Of a DNA stretch of 27,930 nucleotides, positions 22,397-27,930 are shown in pieces. This stretch comes from Micromonosporaceae bacterium (GTDB lineage Bacteria; Actinomycetota; Actinomycetes; Mycobacteriales; Micromonosporaceae), in contig JADGGF010000008.1 in NCBI GenBank assembly GCA_019690055.1, positions 1 through 27,930 on the forward strand, given 5' to 3'. Within the stretch, counting starts at the first letter, position 1, and every line of letters begins with the position of its first letter. The position numbers and the translations under genes are program-made. The notes beneath the pieces were generated by a model. That model was not told where the DNA came from, searched no databases, and saw nothing but the letters and a program-made list of their open reading frames with translations.

Positions 22397-24043
22397 ATGC
22401 GTGGGAGAACCCCATTGGCCTTGGCCGTCGGCGTCAGCGCCGTCGCCCTTGTCGCTGCGGGTTGCACGTCGACCCCTTCGGAAGGCGGCACCGACAGCAT
22501 CGCCATCACCGTTAACTGGTCTGAGCCCGAGAACCCGCTGATCCCAGCCAACACGACGGAGACGCAGGGCGGCATCGTCATCGACTCCCTCTTCACCGGG
22601 CTGGTCGAGTACGACACCAAGACCGGCGAACCCGTCCTGGCGAACGCCGAGTCGATCGAGCCGGACGCGACGTCCACCACATACACCATCAAGCTCAAGC
22701 CGGGCTGGAAGTGGCACGACGGCACCGACGTCGTGGCCCAGGACTACGTCGACGCCTGGAACGACGCGGCCTACGCCCCCAACGGCATGGCCAACGCCTC
22801 GTTCTTCGCCGACATTCTGGGCTACGACGAGGTCAACCCCGGCGACGAGAGCGAGCCGACCGCCCAGACGATGCGCGGCCTCAAGGTCATCGACGACCTC
22901 ACCTTCGAGGTGACCCTGAAGGGTCCGTCGAACCTGTGGCCGGTCAAGCTGGGTTACTCGGCCTTCTCGCCCCTGCCCAAGGCGTACTTCGCTGACAAGG
23001 ACGCCTTCGTCAAGAACCCGATCGGCAACGGCCCGTTCAAGTACGTGAGCCGGCAGGAGAACGTCGAGCTGCGGCTCACCCGCTACGACGAGTACCAGGG
23101 TGAGAAGCCGCAGATCACCGACATCATCTTCAAGGTCTACCAGGACGACAACGCCGCCTACGCCGACGTGCAGGCCGGCACGTTGGACTTCATGCAGCAG
23201 GTTCCGTCGGCCGACCTGCAGGGCAACAAGTACGCCAACGACTTCCCGAACACCTCGGCGAACACCCCGGTGGCGGTCTCGGAGCTGGTGGCGATCCCGT
23301 TCTACCGGCCCGAGTACCAGAACGTGAAGCTGCGTCAGGCGCTCTCCGTCGCTATCGACCGGCAGACCATCACCCAGCGCATCTTCAACGGGACCCGTAT
23401 CCCGATGAAGGGCTGGGTCAACCCGAAGGTGTCCGGCTTCCAGGAGGGCGCGTGCGGTAAGTACTGCGAGTACGACCCCGACTTCGCGAAGCAGCTGCTC
23501 CAGGAGGGCAACGTCACGGTGAACCCGGACGGGTCGTTCGTGAGCAACGGCGTGACCGTGCCGATGATCACCATTCAGTACAACGCCGACGCGTCGCACA
23601 AGGACTGGGTCGACGCCACCTGCGTCAGCATCACCCAGGCCACGGGCATCAAGTGCGAGGGCAAGCCGATCCCGACCTTCGCGGAGAGCCGGACCATCAT
23701 CGACAACCACGAGGCGACGAGCCTGTTCCGGTCCGGCTGGCAGGCTGACTACCCGAGCATCGAGAACTGGCTCAACCCGTTGCTGCGCACCGGCGCGTCG
23801 TCCAACGATGGCCTGTTCAGCGACGCCGCCTTCGACGCCAAGCTGGCCGAGGCGGACGCCACCCAGGACATCAAGGAGGCGGAGGCCCTCTACCGGGAGG
23901 CCGAGGCCATGCTGCCGGACCTGATGCCGACGATCCCGATGTGGCACCGGGCCCAGCAGTCGGTCTGGAGCGAGCGGCTGCAGGAGGTTCCGATCAACAT
24001 CTTCGGTGAGCTGGACTTCGTCAAGGTCCGGGTCAAGGTCTGA
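22397..24043 (+). CDS. Peptide/oligopeptide ABC importer, family 5 substrate-binding lipoprotein
   Basis: A 548-residue extracytoplasmic binding protein (SBP_bac_5, Opp/DppA type). Lipoprotein signal: MRGR, hydrophobic core, lipobox LVAAGC with acylated C23. The mature region shows the family landmarks VNWSEPENPLIPANTTETQGG, KPGWKWHDGTDVVAQDYVDAW, NPIGNGPFKY, VKLRQALSVAIDRQTI and the late FRSGWQADYPSIENWLNPLL. The lobes probably bind a peptide, but nickel, sugar or opine specificities exist in the same family. ATG 22397 follows TGAGGAGG. Upstream in-frame codons to 22331 are promoter DNA. The gene is separated from the permeases by two perfect hairpins, which fits the usual excess of binding protein over transporter. 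Confidence 0.93.
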   Translation: MRGRTPLALAVGVSAVALVAAGCTSTPSEGGTDSIAITVNWSEPENPLIPANTTETQGGIVIDSLFTGLVEYDTKTGEPVLANAESIEPDATSTTYTIKLKPGWKWHDGTDVVAQDYVDAWNDAAYAPNGMANASFFADILGYDEVNPGDESEPTAQTMRGLKVIDDLTFEVTLKGPSNLWPVKLGYSAFSPLPKAYFADKDAFVKNPIGNGPFKYVSRQENVELRLTRYDEYQGEKPQITDIIFKVYQDDNAAYADVQAGTLDFMQQVPSADLQGNKYANDFPNTSANTPVAVSELVAIPFYRPEYQNVKLRQALSVAIDRQTITQRIFNGTRIPMKGWVNPKVSGFQEGACGKYCEYDPDFAKQLLQEGNVTVNPDGSFVSNGVTVPMITIQYNADASHKDWVDATCVSITQATGIKCEGKPIPTFAESRTIIDNHEATSLFRSGWQADYPSIENWLNPLLRTGASSNDGLFSDAAFDAKLAEADATQDIKEAEALYREAEAMLPDLMPTIPMWHRAQQSVWSERLQEVPINIFGELDFVKVRVKV

Positions 24044-24056
24044 CAGGAGTTGATTC

Positions 24057-24085
24057 GCCGGCCCGGGTCGTTGGCCCGGGCCGGC
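24057..24085 (+). terminator. Hairpin 1 between binding protein and permease genes
   Basis: GCCGGCCCGGG (24057-24067) pairs perfectly with CCCGGGCCGGC (24075-24085), loop TCGTTGG, 13 nt after the stop codon. There is no T-tract. Likely a 3' stabilising structure or partial terminator of the lipoprotein message. Confidence 0.65.
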
Positions 24086-24117
24086 GCCGGCCACGCGCAG
24101 AAAGACAAGGGATCTCC

Positions 24118-24146
24118 CCGGTCCGGGCACCTTGTGCCCGGACCGG
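24118..24146 (+). terminator. Hairpin 2 between binding protein and permease genes, followed by TTTG
   Basis: CCGGTCCGGGCAC (24118-24130) pairs perfectly with GTGCCCGGACCGG (24134-24146) around CTT, then TTTGT. This is the more terminator-like of the two. Because the permease genes downstream have no other visible promoter, it probably acts as an attenuator that allows partial read-through. Confidence 0.7.
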
Positions 24147-24180
24147 TTTGTAGGTCAAGGTCTGCGCAGGGAGGTATGGC

Positions 24181-25107
24181 ATGGGCAGGTACGTGCTGCG
24201 ACGCCTGCTGCAGGCGATTCCAGTGTTCATTGGAACCACGTTTTTGATCTATCTGATGGTGTGGGGCCTGCCGGGCAATCCGTTTGCTGGGCGTTGCGGT
24301 CAGCGACCGTGCCCCGATGCCTACATCCAACGCATGACCGAGAAGTACCACCTGAACGAGAACATCATCTCCCAGTACTTCTGGTACATGAGCCACCTCG
24401 TTCGAGGCGACTTCGGCGAGACGTTCACCGGTGTCAGCGTCAACTCGCTGTTGGCGCAGGCGTTTCCGGTGACGCTGAGGCTGGCGATAGTCGCCATCGC
24501 GTTCGAGGCGCTGATCGGGATCGTTGCCGGCGTGGTCACGGGCCTGCGCAAGGGTCGGTTCATCGACAACCTGGTGCTCGTCTCGACGCTGTTCCTCATC
24601 GCCATCCCGACCTTCGTGACCGGTGCGCTGTTGCAGTGGGTGCTCGGCGTGGAGTGGGGGATCATCAAGCCCACCGTCTCGTCCGAGGCCCGGTGGAGTG
24701 AGCTGATCGTTCCGGGCTTCGTGCTCGCCAGCGTCACGATGGCGTTCGTCACCCGCCTGACCCGGGTGAGCGTCGTGGAGAACCGTCGGGCCGACTATGT
24801 GCGCACCGCCGTGGCCAAGGGCTTGACCGAGTCCCGGGTCACCGGCGTCCACCTGCTGCGCAACTCGCTCATCCCCGCCGTGACGCAACTTGGCCTTGAC
24901 CTGGGCGGACTGATGGCCGGCGCGATCGTGACGGAGGGCATCTTCAACATCCGGGGCATCGGCGGCATGCTCTTCATGGCGATCAACCGCCAGGACTCGG
25001 CCCTCGTGGTGAGCATCGTGGCGCTGCTGGTGCTGGTCTACCTGGTGGTGAACCTGATCGTCGACGTGCTCTACGCCGTGTTGGACCCGAGGATTCGCTA
25101 TGAGTGA
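24181..25107 (+). CDS. Peptide ABC importer, permease 1 (DppB/OppB type)
   Basis: A 308-residue inner-membrane permease (BPD_transp_1). It begins MGRYVLRRLLQAIPVFIGTTFLIYLMVWGLPGNPF, the usual DppB first helix. An extracytoplasmic loop with MTEKYHLNENIISQYFWYMSHLVRGDFGETF follows, then about five more helices. The coupling EAA-like loop reads YVRTAVAKGLTESRVTGVHLLRNSLIPAVT (about 207-236). It ends DVLYAVLDPRIRYE, typical of the family. ATG 24181 is preceded by GGGAGG. It overlaps the next gene by 8 bp. The first periplasmic loop holds two Cys (RCGQRPCPD) that could form a disulfide, an inference. Confidence 0.94.
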   Translation: MGRYVLRRLLQAIPVFIGTTFLIYLMVWGLPGNPFAGRCGQRPCPDAYIQRMTEKYHLNENIISQYFWYMSHLVRGDFGETFTGVSVNSLLAQAFPVTLRLAIVAIAFEALIGIVAGVVTGLRKGRFIDNLVLVSTLFLIAIPTFVTGALLQWVLGVEWGIIKPTVSSEARWSELIVPGFVLASVTMAFVTRLTRVSVVENRRADYVRTAVAKGLTESRVTGVHLLRNSLIPAVTQLGLDLGGLMAGAIVTEGIFNIRGIGGMLFMAINRQDSALVVSIVALLVLVYLVVNLIVDVLYAVLDPRIRYE

Positions 25108-26089
25108 CACGATGAGTGACGCGCAAGCCAGGCAGCTGCCCCACGCCACCTCGACCGGTGCGGCGATAGTCGTCGATGCCGCCAAGTCTGACCGCCCCCG
25201 CAGCCTCGGGTCGGACGCGTGGCGGGAGCTGCGGCGTCGGCCGCTGTTCATCGTGTCCCTGGTGCTGATCCTGCTGTTCACGCTGATGGCGGCGTTCCCG
25301 CAGCTGTTCACCTCGGTCGATCCAACCTACGCCGACCTGAACCGCAACCTCCAGCCACCGAAGTGGGAGAACTGGTTCAAGTTCGGCGTCGACGGCCAGT
25401 TCGGCTACGACATCCTCGGGCGCGACGTCTACGCGCGCACGATCTACGGTGCCCGGGCGTCGATCATCGTCGGTCTCACGACGGTCCTGGGCACGACCAT
25501 CCTCGGCGGGCTCGTTGGCGTCATTGCGGGCTACTTCGGAGGCTGGCTTGATTCGCTCCTGTCCCGGTTCGCGGACATCTTCCTCGGCGTGCCCCTCGTC
25601 CTGGGCTCGCTGCTGATCCTGTCGACCTTCGCCAGCCGGGCGCACGACAACCCGTCCGCGGTCAAGATCGCGTCTTTGGTCATCATCGCGCTGGTGGCGT
25701 TGGGCTGGCCGGTGTTCGCGCGGATCATGCGGTCGTCGGTTATCTCCACCAAGGAGCTCGACTACGTGGCGGCCGCCCGGGCCCTCGGGGCCCGACCGAG
25801 CCGGATCATCTTCCGGCACGTGCTGCCCAACGCCCTGGCGCCGCTGATCGTCGTGGCGACGATCTCGATCGGCTCCTACATCGGCGCCGAGGCCACGTTG
25901 TCGTTCCTCGGCGTCGGGCTGCAGGACCCGGTCGTCTCCTGGGGCGTCATGATCAGCGGCGGCATCACCTACCGAAACGTGGCGCCGCACCTGATGCTTT
26001 TCCCGGGCACCTTCCTGACCATCGCCGTGCTCAGCTTCGTCATGCTTGGCGACGCCGTGCGCGACGCCCTCGACCCGAGGCTCCGCTAG
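25100..26089 (+). CDS. Peptide ABC importer, permease 2 (DppC/OppC type)
   Basis: A 329-residue membrane partner of the preceding permease. A hydrophilic N-terminus (about 1-40) carries SLGSDAWRELRRRPLFIVSLVLILLFTLMAAFPQLF, the OppC N-terminal motif and first helix. Then come GQFGYDILGRDVYARTIYGARASIIVGL, the EAA coupling loop YVAAARALGARPSRIIFRHVLPNALAPLIV, and a terminal MLGDAVRDALDPRLR. All are family signatures. ATG 25100 overlaps the DppB-type stop region by 8 bases; ATG 25112 is a minor alternative. The ATPase gene follows after 10 nt. Confidence 0.94.
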   Translation: MSDTMSDAQARQLPHATSTGAAIVVDAAKSDRPRSLGSDAWRELRRRPLFIVSLVLILLFTLMAAFPQLFTSVDPTYADLNRNLQPPKWENWFKFGVDGQFGYDILGRDVYARTIYGARASIIVGLTTVLGTTILGGLVGVIAGYFGGWLDSLLSRFADIFLGVPLVLGSLLILSTFASRAHDNPSAVKIASLVIIALVALGWPVFARIMRSSVISTKELDYVAAARALGARPSRIIFRHVLPNALAPLIVVATISIGSYIGAEATLSFLGVGLQDPVVSWGVMISGGITYRNVAPHLMLFPGTFLTIAVLSFVMLGDAVRDALDPRLR

Positions 26090-26099
26090 GAGGAGTGAC

Positions 26100-27134
26100 A
26101 TGACCGACCTGCTGGTGGCCGGGGAACCGGCATCGCAACCCGCGGGCGCGCCGAACGCGCACCTGCTCGAGGTCGAGGACCTCCGGGTCGAGTTCCGCAC
26201 GCTCGACGGCGTGGCCAAGGTGATCAACGGTGTCTCGCTGCACCTGGACGCCGGTGAGACGCTCGCCGTGCTGGGCGAGTCCGGCTCGGGCAAGAGCGTC
26301 ACGGCCCAGGCGATCATGGGGATACTCGACAGTCCTCCCGCGTTCATCACCGGCGGAGCGATCCGTTTCAAGGGCAACGATCTGCTGAAGATGAGCCGCG
26401 AGGAGCGCCGGCTGGTGCGCGGCGAGGGCGTTGCGATGATCTTCCAGGATGCTCTCTCCGCGCTGAACCCGGTCTTCACCGTGGGCTTCCAGATCGCCGA
26501 GCTGTTCCGTAAGCGGCGCGGAATGAGCCGGGCCGACGGGATGCGGCGCGCGGCCGAGCTGCTCGACCGGGTGCGCATCCCCAACGCCAAGGGGCGGGTG
26601 AAGGCGTACCCCCACGAGTTCTCCGGAGGTATGCGCCAGCGGGTGATGATCGCTATGGCGCTGGCCCTCGACCCGGAGGTGCTCATCGCCGACGAGCCGA
26701 CTACCGCGCTCGATGTGACGGTCCAGGCGCAGATCATGGAGCTGCTCGCCGAGCTGCGCCGGGAGCGGAACATGGGCCTGATCCTGATCACCCACGACCT
26801 GGGCGTCGTGGCCGACGTCGCGGACCGGATCTCGGTCATGTACGCCGGGCGGATCGTTGAGGAGGCCGGTGTCTACGACCTTTACCGCAAACCGAGCCAC
26901 CCGTACACCCTGGCGCTGCTCAACTCGATCCCCCGGCTGGACCTCAAGGGACAACGGCTCAACACCATCAAGGGCCTGCCGCCCAATCTCCTGCGCATCC
27001 CGCCGGGCTGCCCGTTCCATCCCCGGTGCTCAATGGCCCAGGAGATCTGTCAGCGCGAGCTGCCGCCGCTGCGGGAGCTGTCGGGCGGGCGCACCAGCGC
27101 CTGCCACTTTGCCGAGGAGCTGAACCGTGAGTGA
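26100..27134 (+). CDS. Peptide ABC importer, ATPase 1 (DppD/OppD type)
   Basis: A 344-residue cytoplasmic ATPase. Walker A GESGSGKS (59-66), Q-loop FQDALSALNPVFTVG, signature FSGGMRQRVMIAMAL, Walker B VLIADEPTTALDVTVQAQ and switch THDLGVVADVADR are all intact. The C-terminal oligopeptide/dipeptide-transporter region (NLLRIPPGCPFHPRCSMAQEICQRELPPL) carries the Cys residues that ligate a 4Fe-4S cluster in some DppD proteins. ATG 26100 sits after TAGGAGGAG. It overlaps the next gene by 8 bases, so the four transporter genes form one translationally coupled unit. Confidence 0.94.
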   Translation: MTDLLVAGEPASQPAGAPNAHLLEVEDLRVEFRTLDGVAKVINGVSLHLDAGETLAVLGESGSGKSVTAQAIMGILDSPPAFITGGAIRFKGNDLLKMSREERRLVRGEGVAMIFQDALSALNPVFTVGFQIAELFRKRRGMSRADGMRRAAELLDRVRIPNAKGRVKAYPHEFSGGMRQRVMIAMALALDPEVLIADEPTTALDVTVQAQIMELLAELRRERNMGLILITHDLGVVADVADRISVMYAGRIVEEAGVYDLYRKPSHPYTLALLNSIPRLDLKGQRLNTIKGLPPNLLRIPPGCPFHPRCSMAQEICQRELPPLRELSGGRTSACHFAEELNRE

Positions 27135-27930
27135 GGTCATTCTCGAGGTCCGCGACCTGGTCAAGTACTTCCCGATCCGCACGGGTGTGGCCTTCAAACG
27201 CACCGTCGGTCACATCAAGGCGGTGGACAAGGTCTCGTTCGACCTGCACAAGCGCGAGACGCTCGGCGTGGTCGGGGAGTCCGGCTGCGGGAAGTCGACC
27301 CTGGCCAAGGTGCTGATGAATCTCGAGCCCGCCACCTCGGGCTCCGTGCGCTACCACGGCAAGGACGTGCTCAAGATGTCGCCGGCCGAGCAGCGCCGGC
27401 TGCGCCGCAACATCCAGCTCGTCATGCAGGACCCGTACACCTCACTCAACCCGCGGATGACGGTCGGCGACATCGTCGGGGAGCCGTTCGAGATCCACCC
27501 GGACGTGGCGCCCAAGGGCGACCGGCGGAAGAAGGTGCGCGAACTGTTGGACGTGGTCGGGCTCAACCCCGAGCACATCAACCGGTACCCGCACCAGTTC
27601 TCGGGTGGCCAGCGCCAGCGCATCGGCATCGCCCGCGCCCTGGCCCTGCGGCCCGAGATCATCATCTGCGACGAGCCGGTGAGCGCACTCGACGTGTCGA
27701 TCCAGGCTCAGGTGATCAACCTGCTCGAGGAGCTGCAGGACGAGTTCGGCCTGTCCTACATCTTCATCGCCCACGACCTGTCCGTGGTCCGCCACATCGC
27801 CGACCGGGTGGCGGTCATGTACCTCGGCAAGATCGTCGAGATCGGCACCGACAGCGAGATCTACGACCACCCCACCCACCCGTACACCCAGGCGCCGGTG
27901 TCGTATAAAAATCTACCCGCCCACCAGACA
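27127..27930 (+). CDS. Peptide ABC importer, ATPase 2 (DppF/OppF type), 3' truncated by the window end
   Basis: The partner ATPase. GTG 27127 overlaps the preceding stop (GTGAGTGA). Visible: EVRDLVKYFPI, a long pre-Walker insert typical of OppF (TGVAFKRTVGHIKAVDKVSF), Walker A GESGCGKST, VMQDPYTSLNPRMTVGDIV, signature FSGGQRQRIGIARAL, Walker B IIICDEPVSALDVSIQAQ, switch HDLSVVRHIADR, and DHPTHPYTQA near the end. The expected continuation (roughly LLSAVP) is replaced by PVSYKNLPAHQT. The change comes with AT-rich codons unlike the rest, so the final ~11 codons are probably not genomic. About 257 codons are trustworthy, and the C-terminal domain lies beyond the window. Confidence 0.9.
   Translation, partial: MSEVILEVRDLVKYFPIRTGVAFKRTVGHIKAVDKVSFDLHKRETLGVVGESGCGKSTLAKVLMNLEPATSGSVRYHGKDVLKMSPAEQRRLRRNIQLVMQDPYTSLNPRMTVGDIVGEPFEIHPDVAPKGDRRKKVRELLDVVGLNPEHINRYPHQFSGGQRQRIGIARALALRPEIIICDEPVSALDVSIQAQVINLLEELQDEFGLSYIFIAHDLSVVRHIADRVAVMYLGKIVEIGTDSEIYDHPTHPYTQAPVSYKNLPAHQT
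27898..27930. other. Probable sequencing-adapter remnant at the contig end
   Basis: TGTCGTATAAAAATCT (27899-27914) resembles the Nextera transposase end TGTCTCTTATACACATCT with a small gap and a few changes. The next bases ACCCGCCCACCAGAC match the Read 2 part CCGAGCCCACGAGAC at 11 of 15 positions in the same order. Together with the sudden loss of OppF similarity and the codon shift, this points to error-rich adapter read-through. Confidence 0.6.

Larger units (their letters stand above)
24031..24164. repeat. 12-bp direct repeat flanking the two hairpins
   Basis: GGTCAAGGTCTG occurs at 24031-24042 (last codons of the binding-protein gene) and again at 24153-24164. Both copies are followed by similar purine-rich bases (ACAGGAG and CGCAGGGAGG). 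The second serves as the permease ribosome binding region. The offset is 122 bp. Confidence 0.8.

Overview
The window is about 28 kb of high-GC DNA with strongly G/C-biased third codon positions. Gene content (GTG starts, TANNCT -10 boxes just before start codons, prfB-ftsE-ftsX order, TetR/PadR regulators) indicates a filamentous-type actinobacterium. Micromonosporaceae is my best guess, but that is an inference from style and synteny, not a database match. Almost all of the sequence is ordinary chromosomal coding DNA. I see no rRNA, tRNA, CRISPR array, insertion sequence or prophage.

Layout. (1) 1-2481: the N-terminal part of an unknown minus-strand membrane-anchored protein, then pruA (proline/glutamate catabolism) and a 485-base non-coding stretch with a strong hairpin and a 12-bp palindrome. 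(2) 2482-7691: a 1523-residue SF1 helicase with a C-terminal Vsr/MTES-type nuclease fold, convergent with a small ribbon-helix-helix-like protein. (3) 7906-8487: a PadR regulator with a palindrome just upstream of its -10 box. (4) 8674-11672: prfB, ftsE and ftsX, i.e. translation termination and division-site control of peptidoglycan hydrolysis. (5) 11739-12693: a 35-bp tandem repeat, a secreted YcnI-type copper protein and a strong terminator. (6) 12735-17342: a TetR repressor with a perfect 16-bp operator inside its own promoter, followed by a heterodimeric ABC exporter carrying one degenerate ATP site. (7) 17371-21949: a small methyltransferase gene convergent with, and overlapping, a four-gene minus-strand operon (GT4 glycosyltransferase, methyltransferase, alpha/alpha-toroid 'prenyltransferase-like' protein, EEP-family phosphoesterase). 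The product of this operon is unknown. (8) 21950-27930: a regulatory intergenic region and an opp/dpp-type peptide ABC importer (binding lipoprotein, two permeases, two ATPases, the last one cut by the window end).

Most notable observations. The helicase keeps all helicase motifs, but its fused nuclease has lost the usual acidic and histidine residues. Four genes share a TANNCT box followed by exactly 8 nt and a GTG, which fixes their starts and implies leaderless mRNAs. The toroid-protein start codon sits in a 24-bp tandem repeat, so it is present three times. Two perfect GC hairpins separate the binding-protein gene from its permeases. The last ~33 bases look like degraded Nextera adapter rather than genome, so this is probably a contig end.

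No clearly new multi-gene system can be proven from sequence alone. The best candidates for something undescribed are the stand-alone helicase with a degenerate nuclease and the glycosyltransferase-methyltransferase-toroid-phosphoesterase operon.
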